From: JACVRW01 sp963837445
GTDB lineage: Bacteria > Actinomycetota > Thermoleophilia > Solirubrobacterales > Thermoleophilaceae
Length of the DNA stretch: 64,000 nucleotides
Reading direction: 5' to 3'
NCBI GenBank assembly: GCA_963837445.1
Contig: CAWINK010000021.1
Span: 310,001 to 374,000 of the forward strand
Part shown: one piece after another, positions 26,033 through 34,054 of the stretch
Layout: each line of letters begins with the position of its first letter
Position numbering within the stretch: the stretch's first letter is position 1
Translations under genes and position numbers: made by a program
The notes under the pieces: model-generated
What the model was told of the DNA's origin: nothing
Databases searched by the model: none
Seen by the model: the letters and a program-made list of their open reading frames with translations, nothing else

Positions 26033-27264
26033 ACGTCCGCGACCTGCGCTTCCCCCTGGTCGACTCGCTGCGCGCGATCGCGGCGCTGTCGGTGGTGGGA
26101 GCGCACGCCGCATTCCCCTCCGGGATTTTCGAAGACGACTTCCTGCGCCAGTTCGTGACGCGCCTCGACGTGGGCGTGACCGTCTTCTTCCTCATCTCGG
26201 GGTTCCTGCTCTACCGGCCCTTCGTGCGCGCCCGCTTTGCGGAGGAGCGCCAGCCGTCGACCGCCGCCTACGCTTGGCGGCGCTTCCTGCGGATCGTGCC
26301 GGCCTACTGGGTGGCGCTCACGATCATTGCGCTCGTCCAGCTCGACCACGCCGAGATCTTTTCGGCGCACGGCTTCTTCACCTACTACTGCTTCGGCCAG
26401 GTCTACAGCCCGGACACGGGGCTCGGCGGCATCCCGCAGGCGTGGACGCTCTGTGTGGAGGTCGCCTTCTACGCGATGTTGCCGATCTGGGCGCTCGCGA
26501 TGCGACGCCTTCCCCGGCGCAGTCCGGGCGAGCTGGTGCGCTGGGAGCTGGTCGCCCTCGCGCTGCTGGCGCTGGCGAGCTTCGTCTACAAGGTCGTACT
26601 CGTGGAGAACCACGCCCTCGACGACTCCTCGCTGGGCCCGTACATGCTGTCGCTGCCCCAGTTCCTGGACCAGTTCGCCATCGGGATGGCGCTCGCGGTG
26701 GCCAGTGTCTGGTGGAGCACCCGCGACGAGCAGCCGCGCGCCGTCCGCCTGCTCGACCGCCGGCCCGGCGTCGCGTGGCTGGTGGCATTCCTGGCCTTCG
26801 TGGCGGTTTCCACGCAGATCGGCCTCACCGGGGAGTTCGGCGAGCACGTGGATCGCTCGGAGTTCTTCGCCCGCCACTACCTCTTCACGGTCGTGGCGAT
26901 CGGGCTGCTCCTGCCCGCGTTCTTCGGCGACCCGTCGAACGGCCTCGTCCGCCGTGTGCTGGCGAACCGGGTGCTTCTGTGGCTGGGCGTCGTCTCGTAC
27001 GGGATCTACCTCTGGCACTCGGCGGTATACGAGCAGCTCACCCGCTGGGGCTTCGCCGAGATCGCCGGGGCCACGCACCGCTACGTCTGGTTCTTCGCCG
27101 CCACCGCCGTCACCGCGCTGGTAGCGGCCGCCAGTTACTACCTGGTCGAGCGTCCCGCCCTGAAGCTGAAGAGGCTGGTTGGCAGACGCGAGCCGGGGCT
27201 TCCCGGCGAGGCCGTGCGGGAGCCGGCTCCCGTCATCCCCGGCGGCGGAACTGGAGCGGGTTGA
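26029..27264 (+). CDS. Acyltransferase 3 family membrane protein
   Basis: A 411-residue paralogue of the acyltransferase at 18994. FPLVDSLRAIAALSVVGAHA holds the conserved His; FFLISGFLLYRPFVRARF, RFLRIVPAYWVALTI, YGIYLWHSAVYEQL and AASYYLVERPALKLKRL match the family, with about 10 spans. Predicted to acylate sugars of the surface polymer. The start GTG lies within the stop of the O-antigen ligase-like gene (GTGA), so the two are coupled. The C-terminal tail overlaps the convergent small gene by 32 bases. Confidence 0.88.
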   Translation: MNVRDLRFPLVDSLRAIAALSVVGAHAAFPSGIFEDDFLRQFVTRLDVGVTVFFLISGFLLYRPFVRARFAEERQPSTAAYAWRRFLRIVPAYWVALTIIALVQLDHAEIFSAHGFFTYYCFGQVYSPDTGLGGIPQAWTLCVEVAFYAMLPIWALAMRRLPRRSPGELVRWELVALALLALASFVYKVVLVENHALDDSSLGPYMLSLPQFLDQFAIGMALAVASVWWSTRDEQPRAVRLLDRRPGVAWLVAFLAFVAVSTQIGLTGEFGEHVDRSEFFARHYLFTVVAIGLLLPAFFGDPSNGLVRRVLANRVLLWLGVVSYGIYLWHSAVYEQLTRWGFAEIAGATHRYVWFFAATAVTALVAAASYYLVERPALKLKRLVGRREPGLPGEAVREPAPVIPGGGTGAG

Positions 27265-27640
27265 GCTCGCGCGCCCGTGCGCGCGCTCGCGCGGCGAGCG
27301 CCGGATCGATGTCCGCGGCCACGCTCGACATCAGGAACCACGCGTCGAAGTTCTCTGGCTCGCGCCGCACGACGTCGCGCAGCCGCTCGAGGGCCTCGCG
27401 CGGGTGGCCTGTGAAGTTCTCCAGCCCGGCCACGCGCACCGCAGGGGCGGTGTCGGCGCTCAGCTTCTCGGCCCGGCGGTAGTCGTCGCGGGCCTCCGCG
27501 AGCCGCGCTGGAGACGCGTCCGCCGGCGAGTCACCGATAAGCCGCGCGCCGTCCGCCTCCAGCCGGGCGTTCCGAAGGCCCAGCGCCAGCCAGGCGAGCA
27601 CCGCGAGGACGAGCACGCCGAGGGCGATCCGCGCCGCCAT
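27233..27640 (-). CDS. Small membrane-anchored TPR-like protein
   Basis: A 135-residue protein. Residues 4-22 (RIALGVLVLAVLAWLALGL) form one membrane anchor; the rest is helical and looks like one or two tetratricopeptide-like repeats (LAEARDDYRRAEKL, HPREALERLRDVVRREPENF). It begins 2 bases after the stop of a GT2 gene in a three-gene leftward unit with a GT4. A scaffold role for glycan enzymes is possible but is only inference from TPR character and context. Confidence 0.7.
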   Translation of the reverse strand: MAARIALGVLVLAVLAWLALGLRNARLEADGARLIGDSPADASPARLAEARDDYRRAEKLSADTAPAVRVAGLENFTGHPREALERLRDVVRREPENFDAWFLMSSVAADIDPALAARARARARELNPLQFRRRG

Positions 27641-27642
27641 CG

Positions 27643-28335
27643 CTAGCGGCCGAGCCGCCGCCTCATCAGCATCGCGACCACGCGTGCGGCGTCCATCGCC
27701 GTGAGCTTCTTGCCCTCCTCACGGCCGCGCGCGTGGTAGGTGATCGGCACCTCGTACACGCGCCGGCCGCTCGCCAAGACGCGCGCCGTGATCTCGCCCT
27801 CGAGCTCGAATCCGCGCGCCTTCAGGTCCAGCGAGCGCCAGACGTCGGTGGCCATGGCCTTGTGGCAGGTCATGATGTCGGCCAGCCAGGAGTTGAAGAT
27901 CACGTTGGCCACCATCGTGACGGCCTTGTTGCCGACGACGTACCAGAAGCTGAAGGCCGAGCGCGAGTCGAAGCCGCGCACCCCGAACACCACCTCGGCC
28001 TCGCCCGCCTGAAGCGGTTCGAGCAGTCGGCCGATGTCGGCGGGGTCGTACTCCAGGTCCGCATCCAGGATGGCCGCCCAGCGGCCGCGCGCGTGCTCGA
28101 TCGCGGTGCGAACGGCCGCTCCCTTGCCGCCGTTCCGCTCGTGGTAGACGATCTCGACCTCGGGCGGCCAGTCGCGCTCGCGGAGGAGCTCGCGCGTGCC
28201 GTCTGTGGAGCCGTCGTCCACCACCACGAGCTCGCGCGAGTCCACCGGCAGCGGTGCCGACAGCGCGCGCGAAATCGCCTCCTCGACGGTGGCGCGCTCG
28301 TTGTAAACCGGCATGAGAATCGTGAGTTCTGGCAC
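27643..28335 (-). CDS. Glycosyltransferase family 2 (polyprenyl-phosphate sugar synthase-like)
   Basis: A 230-residue GT-A enzyme. It starts with LTILMPVYNERATVEEAISR, then VVVDDGSTDGTRELL, GGKGAAVRTAIEHARG and AILDADLEYDPADI (DAD-x-D metal site), the order found in dolichol/polyprenyl-phosphate mannosyl- and glucosyltransferases. There is no C-terminal membrane domain. Such enzymes make the lipid-phospho-sugar donor used by GT-C enzymes, several of which lie nearby. GTG 28335 lies 18 bases after the upstream GT4 stop. Confidence 0.85.
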   Translation of the reverse strand: MPELTILMPVYNERATVEEAISRALSAPLPVDSRELVVVDDGSTDGTRELLRERDWPPEVEIVYHERNGGKGAAVRTAIEHARGRWAAILDADLEYDPADIGRLLEPLQAGEAEVVFGVRGFDSRSAFSFWYVVGNKAVTMVANVIFNSWLADIMTCHKAMATDVWRSLDLKARGFELEGEITARVLASGRRVYEVPITYHARGREEGKKLTAMDAARVVAMLMRRRLGR

Positions 28336-28353
28336 GGGCGTGGTCCGCGAGGT

Positions 28354-29562
28354 CTATGTCGGGCCGAAGCGGCCTGCGCGCCAGGCCGGGCGCCGGCTCG
28401 CCACCGGCCGGCGCGGCACACGGGGCCACGTCTCGGGCCGGGGGGACGGTCCTTCGCGCAGGGCGGCCTGCACCTCGCGCGGGAAGCTCTCACGGAAGAC
28501 GGTGGCGTCGAAGCGGCGCGCGTTCTCGATGCAGGCGGCCGGGTCCACCGCCGCGGTGTCGAACGCCCTGACTGCCTCGGCGAGCTCCTCGGGGCCACCC
28601 TCCCAGAGGCGCCCGGTGACCCCGTCGATCACGTTCTCGAGCAGCCCACCGGCCGCGCGGGCGATCACCGGGCGTCCGGCCGCCTGCGCCTCCACCGCCG
28701 CGATCCCGAACTCCTCTCCCGTGGTCACCACGAGGGCGCGGCTCGTGGCGAGCAGCCGCGCGGCCTCCTCGTCGTCCACCCGCCCTGCGAAGCGAATCGT
28801 GGGCCCGGCCAGCCGCCGCAGCCGGCGCCGGTCGGGGCCGCCGCCCGTGACCACGAGCGGTAGCTGGAGGTAGTTGAACGCCTCGATCGCCACGTCGATC
28901 TGCTTGTGCGAGACCAGCTCGGAGAGCACCAGGTAGTGATCGCCCACCGGGTGCTGGCGGAAGCGCTCCGTGGCCACCGGCGGGTAGATGATGCGCGAGT
29001 CGCGCCCGAAGTAGGCCTTGATGCGCGCCTGGGTGGTGCGCGAGTTGGTCACGTAGCGATCCACCCGCTGCGCGGCGATCCAGTCCCACTCGCGCCAGCG
29101 GCGGAAGAGCCCGCGCAGCGCTGCCCGCGAGATCGGGTTGGAGCGCTCGGCGAGCGTGCGGTGGCGCTCGTTCCAGGCGTAGCGGAACGGGTTGTGGCAG
29201 TACGAGACGTGCACGGCCCGCTCGTCGCAGATCACGGCGTGCGCCCAGGCGCTCGAGCTCGAGATCACAACGTCGTAGCCGGACAGGTCGAACGACTCGA
29301 TGGCGGCCGGGTAGAGCGGCAGGAACGCCCGGAAGTTGCGTGCGGTGGGGCGCATCCGCTGAAGGAACGAGGTGTGGATGTTGCGGTGCGCGAAGCGGGA
29401 CTCGGTGCCATGCTCGTCGTAGACGGGCGTGAACACATCGGCCTCCGGCCAGAGGTCGCACATCTCCAAGAAAACGCGGTCCGCGCCCCGCACACTGACC
29501 AGAAAGTCGTGAATCAGTGCTGTGCGTGGCTGGGGCCGCCCGGCCGTCCCACTAGCGATCAC
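28354..29562 (-). CDS. Glycosyltransferase family 4
   Basis: A 402-residue GT-B enzyme. It begins TALIHDFLVSVRGADRVFLE, shows SGYDVVISSSSAWAHAV and CHNPFRYAWNERHRTLAERS, enters the donor domain at YLVLSELVSHKQIDVAIEAF, and has TTGEEFGIAAVEAQAAGRPV as the E-x7-E site. It resembles GT4 proteins of exopolysaccharide loci. GTG 29562 is selected because TAGACT lies exactly 7 nt upstream. It heads the GT4-GT2-TPR unit. Its Arg-rich tail (from about residue 375) lies outside the fold. Confidence 0.88.
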   Translation of the reverse strand: MIASGTAGRPQPRTALIHDFLVSVRGADRVFLEMCDLWPEADVFTPVYDEHGTESRFAHRNIHTSFLQRMRPTARNFRAFLPLYPAAIESFDLSGYDVVISSSSAWAHAVICDERAVHVSYCHNPFRYAWNERHRTLAERSNPISRAALRGLFRRWREWDWIAAQRVDRYVTNSRTTQARIKAYFGRDSRIIYPPVATERFRQHPVGDHYLVLSELVSHKQIDVAIEAFNYLQLPLVVTGGGPDRRRLRRLAGPTIRFAGRVDDEEAARLLATSRALVVTTGEEFGIAAVEAQAAGRPVIARAAGGLLENVIDGVTGRLWEGGPEELAEAVRAFDTAAVDPAACIENARRFDATVFRESFPREVQAALREGPSPRPETWPRVPRRPVASRRPAWRAGRFGPT

Positions 29563-29609
29563 GGGCGCCAGTCTATGCGGGCCGGGCACCGACGCTAGGC
29601 TTCGCCGCC
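29563..29609. promoter_or_regulatory. Divergent leaderless promoters (GT4 / LPATG protein)
   Basis: Leftward TAGACT (29575-29570) lies 7 nt before GTG 29562; rightward TAGGCT (29596-29601) lies 8 nt before ATG 29610. Confidence 0.5.
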
Positions 29610-29933
29610 ATGCGTCGCGTAGTTGCACTGTTTCTCGCCGTGGCCCTGCTTGCGCTCCCCGCAGTGGCGACCGCCCAGAATGCGGGTGACGAGCAGTACT
29701 CCGACCCGTTCGGGCAGACAGACCAGCCGAACGGGTCGCAGGGCGAGCCCGCGCCCGAGCCGGACGCCGCCCCCGCCCCGGCGACCCCCGCGGCACCCGT
29801 GGAGCAGGCGGTGACCTCGCAGCAGGCGGATGCCCCCACGCTTCCGGCCACCGGTCTTCCCGTGTACCTGCTGGCGAGCGCCGGGGCGATGCTGCTCGCG
29901 AGCGGCGCCGCGCTGCGCCGGCGCGCGTCCTGA
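29610..29933 (+). CDS. Small LPATG cell-wall-anchored protein
   Basis: A 107-residue secreted protein. Residues 1-22 are a signal peptide (RRVVALFLAVALLALPAVA, cleavage near ATA-Q). A Pro/Ala/Glu/Gln-rich linker of about 50 residues follows, then LPATG at about residues 81-85, a membrane segment (PVYLLASAGAMLLASGAAL) and a positive RRR tail. This is the class A-type sortase sorting signal; a sortase would cut between T and G and attach the chain to cell wall. No sortase gene is in the window. The linker has no recognisable domain, so it may be a surface stalk. Confidence 0.82.
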   Translation: MRRVVALFLAVALLALPAVATAQNAGDEQYSDPFGQTDQPNGSQGEPAPEPDAAPAPATPAAPVEQAVTSQQADAPTLPATGLPVYLLASAGAMLLASGAALRRRAS

Positions 29934-30946
29934 CGGCACCCCCCGTCGCTATCAACGCGCGCGCCGCCCTGCGGCGCGAGATCGGGGGCGTCGAGCGCTG
30001 GGCGCGCGAGCTCTCGGACCGGCTGCCGCTGCTGGGGCCCGAGCGCTACACCGTGATCCGGCCCCCGGCCCGTCTCGCGCACGCGGCCGGGCAGGCATGG
30101 GAGCAGGTGGCCCTGCCGCTGGCCGCGCGAGGGTCGGAGCTGCTGATTTCGCCGGCGAACATGGCGCCGCTGGCGGTGCGCGGCAACGTCGTCGTGATCC
30201 ACGACCTGGCGCCGTTTCACGACCCGAACTGGTTCGGGCGCGCCTACGGCACTTGGCATCGCGCCCTGATTCCACGGATCGCGCGCCGCGCGCGGCTCGT
30301 GATCGCGCCCTCCGAGTACGTGCGCAGCGAGCTGATCGAGCTGCTCGGGCTGGATTCAGGGCGCGTACGGGCAATCGCTCCCGGCGTCGACGCCGCGTTC
30401 GCCGACCCTCCGGCACCGGAGGCGCTCCTGCGGCGCCTCGGGCTGGAGCAGCCCTACGTGCTCGCGCTCGGCACCGACAGCCCGCGCAAGAACCTCGGCC
30501 TACTCGACCGGATCGCGCCAGCGCTCACGGCCGCGGGCCTTCGTGTGGCGATCGCCGGCTCTGGACGCTCCTACCTGCCCGGATCCGCCCCCGGCAGCGC
30601 GCGGCGGCTGGGATACGTGCCCGACGCGGACCTGCCCGCGCTGTACGCGGGAGCGGCGGCGCTCGCCATGCCGTCGCTCTACGAGGGCTTCGGGCTGCCG
30701 TGCGTGGAGGCGATGGCCGCCGGAACCCCTGTGGTGGCCGCAGACCGCGCCGCGCTGCCCGAGGCGTGCGGCGGAGCGGCGCTGCTTGCCGACCCGGACG
30801 ATCCGGACGCGTTCGCGGCCGCGCTGGTCCAGGCGGCCGGACCCGAGCGCGAGCGGCTCGCCGAGGCGGGTCGCGCGCGCGCCGCGGGCCTCAGCTGGGC
30901 CCGCAGCGCGGAGTCGGTGGACGCCGCGATCGGCGACCTGCTCTAG
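29930..30946 (+). CDS. Glycosyltransferase family 4, probable CTG start
   Basis: About 338 residues. The N-terminal fold sequence VAINARAALRREIGGVERWA is typical for this GT4 group and lies upstream of the first ATG/GTG/TTG (GTG 30053), so translation must start earlier. The only start-like codon in frame is CTG 29930, which overlaps the LPATG gene stop as CTGA, the geometry used elsewhere here as ATGA or GTGA. Later motifs: VVVIHDLAPFHDPNWFGRAY, YVLALGTDSPRKNLGLLDRI and SLYEGFGLPCVEAMAAGTPV (E-x7-E). If CTG is not used, a truncated protein from 30053 would lack the acceptor loop. Confidence 0.8.
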   Translation: MTAPPVAINARAALRREIGGVERWARELSDRLPLLGPERYTVIRPPARLAHAAGQAWEQVALPLAARGSELLISPANMAPLAVRGNVVVIHDLAPFHDPNWFGRAYGTWHRALIPRIARRARLVIAPSEYVRSELIELLGLDSGRVRAIAPGVDAAFADPPAPEALLRRLGLEQPYVLALGTDSPRKNLGLLDRIAPALTAAGLRVAIAGSGRSYLPGSAPGSARRLGYVPDADLPALYAGAAALAMPSLYEGFGLPCVEAMAAGTPVVAADRAALPEACGGAALLADPDDPDAFAAALVQAAGPERERLAEAGRARAAGLSWARSAESVDAAIGDLL

Positions 30947-30961
30947 GGGGCCCTAGCGAGA

Positions 30962-30987
30962 CTCGCGGGCGTAACCGCTCCCGCGAG
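30962..30987 (+). terminator. Hairpin after the GT4 gene
   Basis: CTCGCGGG (30962-30969) and CCCGCGAG (30980-30987) are perfect 8-bp arms with a 10-nt loop, starting 16 bases after the GT4 stop. No T tract follows. Confidence 0.5.
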
Positions 30988-31023
30988 GCGCTTACGGCAG
31001 CGGCGAAGGGGTGGTTTTCCATG

Positions 31024-31070
31024 GACCGTCCTGTCCTAGGCTTGCTATCCAAGCCCTAGGTAGGACGGTC
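31024..31070. repeat. Long intergenic hairpin with CCTAGG core
   Basis: GACCGTCCT (31024-31032) pairs with AGGACGGTC (31062-31070), and inside it CCTAGGCTTG pairs with CAAGCCCTAGG (one bulged base) around a 5-nt loop. It has about 19 base pairs in total. It lies between the GT4 gene and the promoter of the acyl-CoA dehydrogenase operon, and may be a terminator, an attenuator or an intergenic repeat. The 206-base gap holds no gene. Confidence 0.5.
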
Positions 31071-31135
31071 GACCCCTCAATGCCGTTGTTCGCGGCTCGG
31101 CCCGCCTTTCTCCAGGCGGGGTCGACAGGCGCCGG

Positions 31136-31152
31136 TAGGCTCCAGCTTGCAA
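31136..31152 (+). promoter_or_regulatory. Promoter -10 of the acyl-CoA dehydrogenase operon
   Basis: TAGGCT (31136-31141) lies 11 nt before ATG 31153 and 5 nt before an in-frame TTG at 31147. The transcript would start within a few bases of either codon. Confidence 0.45.
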
Positions 31153-32724
31153 ATGGAGATCTCTCAGGCCAGTCACGACGTCGACAATCAGGCCCCGCCA
31201 CTGGCGCCCTACAACGTGTTCGAGGCCGACCTGCCGCTGCGCGAGGCGGTCGAACGAGAGGGCGGTGGCTGGGGCGTGGATCGCCTGCGCGACACCGGCG
31301 AGCTGGCCGGTACCCCCGAGGCACTGGCCCACTCCGAGCGCGCCGAGCGCAACGAGCCGATCCTGCGCACGCACGACCGCTACGGCAAGCGCATCGACGA
31401 GGTGGAGCTCGACCCGTCCTGGCACTGGTGCCTGCGCCAGGCGATCGAGCGCGAGATCCATTCGCTTCCCTGGAGGGACCCGCAGCCCGGCGCCCACGCT
31501 GTGCGCGCCGCTCTCTTCTTCGTGTGGAGCCAGGTGAACTCCGGCGTGATGTGCCCGGTGTCGATGACCTACTCCGCGGTTCCGGCCCTGCGCGAGGAGC
31601 CGGAGCTGGCGGCCGAGTGGGAGCCGCGCATCACGAGGCCGAGCTACGACGACGGTGCGCTCGTGGGCATGGCGATGACCGAGAAGCAGGGCGGCTCCGA
31701 CGTGCGAGCGAACAGCACCCGCGCGACCCCGAACGGGGACGCATGGGAGATCACGGGCCACAAGTGGTTCTGCTCCTATCCCCCCTGCCACGCCTTCCTC
31801 ACGCTCGCGCAGGCGCCGGCCGGCCTGTCCTGCTTCCTGATCGAGGGGCGCGACCCGGGCTTCCGCATCCAGCGCCTGAAGGACAAGCTCGGCACGCGTT
31901 CGCTGCCCTCGAGCGAGGTGGAGTTCCACGGCGTTCGCGGCCGCCTCGTGGGTGAGGAGGGCCGCGGCGTCCGGACGATCATCCGGATGGTCAACCACAC
32001 CCGGCTCGACTGCCTGATCGGCTCCGCGGCCGGGATGCGCTGGGGGCTCGCACAGGCGGTGCACCACGCCCGCCACCGGAGCGCGTTCGGCAAGCTGCTC
32101 TCAGAGCAGCCGCTCATGCGCAACGTGCTGGCCGACCTCGCGATCGAGTCAGAGGCCGCAACGGCGGTCACGATGCGGGTGGCGCGCGCCTATGACGAGG
32201 GCGACGCTCCGTTCAGGCGCATCGCCACGGCGGTGATGAAGCACTGGGTCTGCAAGCGCGGGCCGGGACACGCGAACGAGGCGCTCGAGTGCCTCGGCGG
32301 CAACGGATACGTGGAGGAGTCGGGGATGCCGCGCCTCCTGCGCGACTCGCCGCTCAACTCGATCTGGGAGGGCTCCGGCAACGTGTCGGCCCTCGATGTC
32401 CTGCGGGCGCTCGCGAAGGAGCCGGAGGCGCTGCCGGCGTTCCTCGCCGAATGCGAGCTCGGCCGCGGCGGCAACGCCGCCCTCGACGCTCAGCTCGACC
32501 GGCTCCAGGGCGCGCTGCCACAGGATCCGGAGTTCGAGGCCAGGCGCGTGGTGTCGGATCTCGCGGTCACGCTTCAGGCGAGCCTGCTCGTGCGCAACGG
32601 GCCCGCGCCGGTGGCCGACGCCTTCTGCGCCTCGCGGCTCGACGGCGGCCCGCGCGGCGCCTACGGGATGCTGCCGCCGTCGGTGGATGCCGAGGCGATC
32701 GTGGACCGCGCCCTTCCCGCCTGA
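31153..32724 (+). CDS. AidB-like acyl-CoA dehydrogenase family protein
   Basis: A 523-residue flavoprotein of the AidB branch of the acyl-CoA dehydrogenases. AMTEKQGGSDVRANSTRA is the FAD/substrate loop, EITGHKWFCSYPPCHAFLTL the middle beta-domain, and ALECLGGNGYVEESGMPRLL plus LNSIWEGSGNVSALDVLRAL the AidB-type C-terminal FAD site. E. coli AidB protects DNA from alkylation, but many homologues act on acyl-CoA; which applies here is open. It is the first of five genes with 2-base gaps or 4-base overlaps through 35987. ATG 31153 is preferred; TTG 31147 is possible. Confidence 0.88.
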   Translation: MEISQASHDVDNQAPPLAPYNVFEADLPLREAVEREGGGWGVDRLRDTGELAGTPEALAHSERAERNEPILRTHDRYGKRIDEVELDPSWHWCLRQAIEREIHSLPWRDPQPGAHAVRAALFFVWSQVNSGVMCPVSMTYSAVPALREEPELAAEWEPRITRPSYDDGALVGMAMTEKQGGSDVRANSTRATPNGDAWEITGHKWFCSYPPCHAFLTLAQAPAGLSCFLIEGRDPGFRIQRLKDKLGTRSLPSSEVEFHGVRGRLVGEEGRGVRTIIRMVNHTRLDCLIGSAAGMRWGLAQAVHHARHRSAFGKLLSEQPLMRNVLADLAIESEAATAVTMRVARAYDEGDAPFRRIATAVMKHWVCKRGPGHANEALECLGGNGYVEESGMPRLLRDSPLNSIWEGSGNVSALDVLRALAKEPEALPAFLAECELGRGGNAALDAQLDRLQGALPQDPEFEARRVVSDLAVTLQASLLVRNGPAPVADAFCASRLDGGPRGAYGMLPPSVDAEAIVDRALPA

Positions 32725-32726
32725 CC

Positions 32727-33215
32727 TTGTCCCAGCCCCGCGTCCGCCGTCGCGAGGAGAGCGACCGTCACGCGGTCGAGGCGTTCCTCGCGGAGCGATC
32801 CGCGCGGCGCGTGGCTCGGCTCGGTCGCCTCGAGCAGGCGCTCGAGCATCCGGCGCTGGTCGCGGAGCACGACGGCGGCCTCCTGGGTGTGCTCACGTTC
32901 GTGCTCGGCGAGCGCGACTGCGAGATCCTGACCCTGCACGCCGCCGAGCGCCTCCGCGGCACGGGCAGCGCGCTTGTGGAGGCGGTCGAACGGCTCGCAG
33001 CGGATGCGGGCTGCAAGCGGCTCTGGGTGATTACGACGAACGACAACACAGACGCCCTGCGCTTCTACCAGCGCCGCGGCTTCCGGCTCGCCGCGCTCCA
33101 TCGCGGCGCCGTGGATGACAGCCGCGCGCGGCTGAAGCCGGAGATTCCACCGATCGGCGACCATGGCATCGACATGCGCGACGAACTCGAACTGGACAAG
33201 GCCCCGGGCGCATGA
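32727..33215 (+). CDS. GNAT family N-acetyltransferase
   Basis: A 162-residue protein with the GNAT fold. Strand 4 is DCEILTLHAAERLRGTGSAL, holding the R-x-x-G-x-G/A acetyl-CoA loop (RLRGTGSALV), then AGCKRLWVITTNDNTDALRF and YQRRGFRLAALHRGAVDDSR, the typical C-terminal part of acetyltransferases. The start is TTG 32727, 2 bases after the upstream stop; no ATG or GTG is available at the right place. The substrate is unknown. The stop overlaps the crotonase ATG. Confidence 0.85.
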   Translation: MSQPRVRRREESDRHAVEAFLAERSARRVARLGRLEQALEHPALVAEHDGGLLGVLTFVLGERDCEILTLHAAERLRGTGSALVEAVERLAADAGCKRLWVITTNDNTDALRFYQRRGFRLAALHRGAVDDSRARLKPEIPPIGDHGIDMRDELELDKAPGA

Positions 33216-34054
33216 CTGCGACCACGCTCCGCTACGAGGTCACCGGGCGCGTGGCCCGCATCACGCTCGACCGCCCCGAGCGGGCCAACGCCATCACCCT
33301 CGACATGCCGCGCGAGCTCGCCGAGTGCGTGGAGGAGGCGAACCTCGACCCGGCGGTCCACGTGATCGCGCTGGCCGGGAGCGGCAAGGGCTTCTGCGGC
33401 GGCTACGACCTGGTCGAGTACGCCGAGACGCAGGCGCCGAACCACGATCCAGGCGAACCCTGGGACCCGGTCACCGACTGGCAGATGATGAGCCGCAACC
33501 TGCGCGGCTTCATGAGCCTGTTCCACTCGGACAAGCCGGTGGTCTGCAAGGTGCACGGCTTCTGCGTGGCGGGCGGCACCGACATGGCCCTGTGCTCGGA
33601 CCTGCTCGTGATCGCCGACGACGCGCGCATCGGCTATCCGCCCGCCCGCGTGTGGGGCGTGCCGACCTCGGCGCTCTGGGCCTTCCGGGTGGGCGACCAG
33701 CGGGCCAAGCGCCTCCTGTTCACGGGCGATCTGATCGACGGCAGGACCGCGCACGAGTGGGGCCTGGCCGTGGAGGCGCCTCCGGCCGCCGAGCTCGACG
33801 CGCGCTTCGACGAGCTCGTCGAGCGCATCGCGCTCACGCCGGTGAACCAGCTCGTGATGATGAAGCTGCTCGTGAACCAGGCCCTGTTCAGCCAGGGACT
33901 CCACGCCACGCAGGCGCTCGGAGTCTTCTTCGACGGCATCGCACGGCACACGCCAGAGGGTTATGGGTTCCAGCGGCGCGCGGCCGACGTGGGCTTCAAG
34001 GAGGCGGTGCGGGAGCGCGACGACCCCTACGACGCGCCACAATCCGGCGGATGA
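33212..34054 (+). CDS. Enoyl-CoA hydratase/isomerase (crotonase family)
   Basis: A 280-residue crotonase-fold protein. GKGFCGGYDLVEYAETQA forms the first oxyanion-hole strand, and KVHGFCVAGGTDMALCSDLL the second oxyanion hole and CoA-binding region. RIGYPPARVWGVPTSALWAF and AKRLLFTGDLIDGRTAHEWG follow. The usual catalytic Glu position after GGTDM is not obvious by eye, so hydratase and isomerase activity cannot be told apart. It overlaps both neighbours by ATGA, and its pairing with the acyl-CoA dehydrogenase suggests an acyl-CoA degradation step. Confidence 0.87.
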   Translation: MTATTLRYEVTGRVARITLDRPERANAITLDMPRELAECVEEANLDPAVHVIALAGSGKGFCGGYDLVEYAETQAPNHDPGEPWDPVTDWQMMSRNLRGFMSLFHSDKPVVCKVHGFCVAGGTDMALCSDLLVIADDARIGYPPARVWGVPTSALWAFRVGDQRAKRLLFTGDLIDGRTAHEWGLAVEAPPAAELDARFDELVERIALTPVNQLVMMKLLVNQALFSQGLHATQALGVFFDGIARHTPEGYGFQRRAADVGFKEAVRERDDPYDAPQSGG

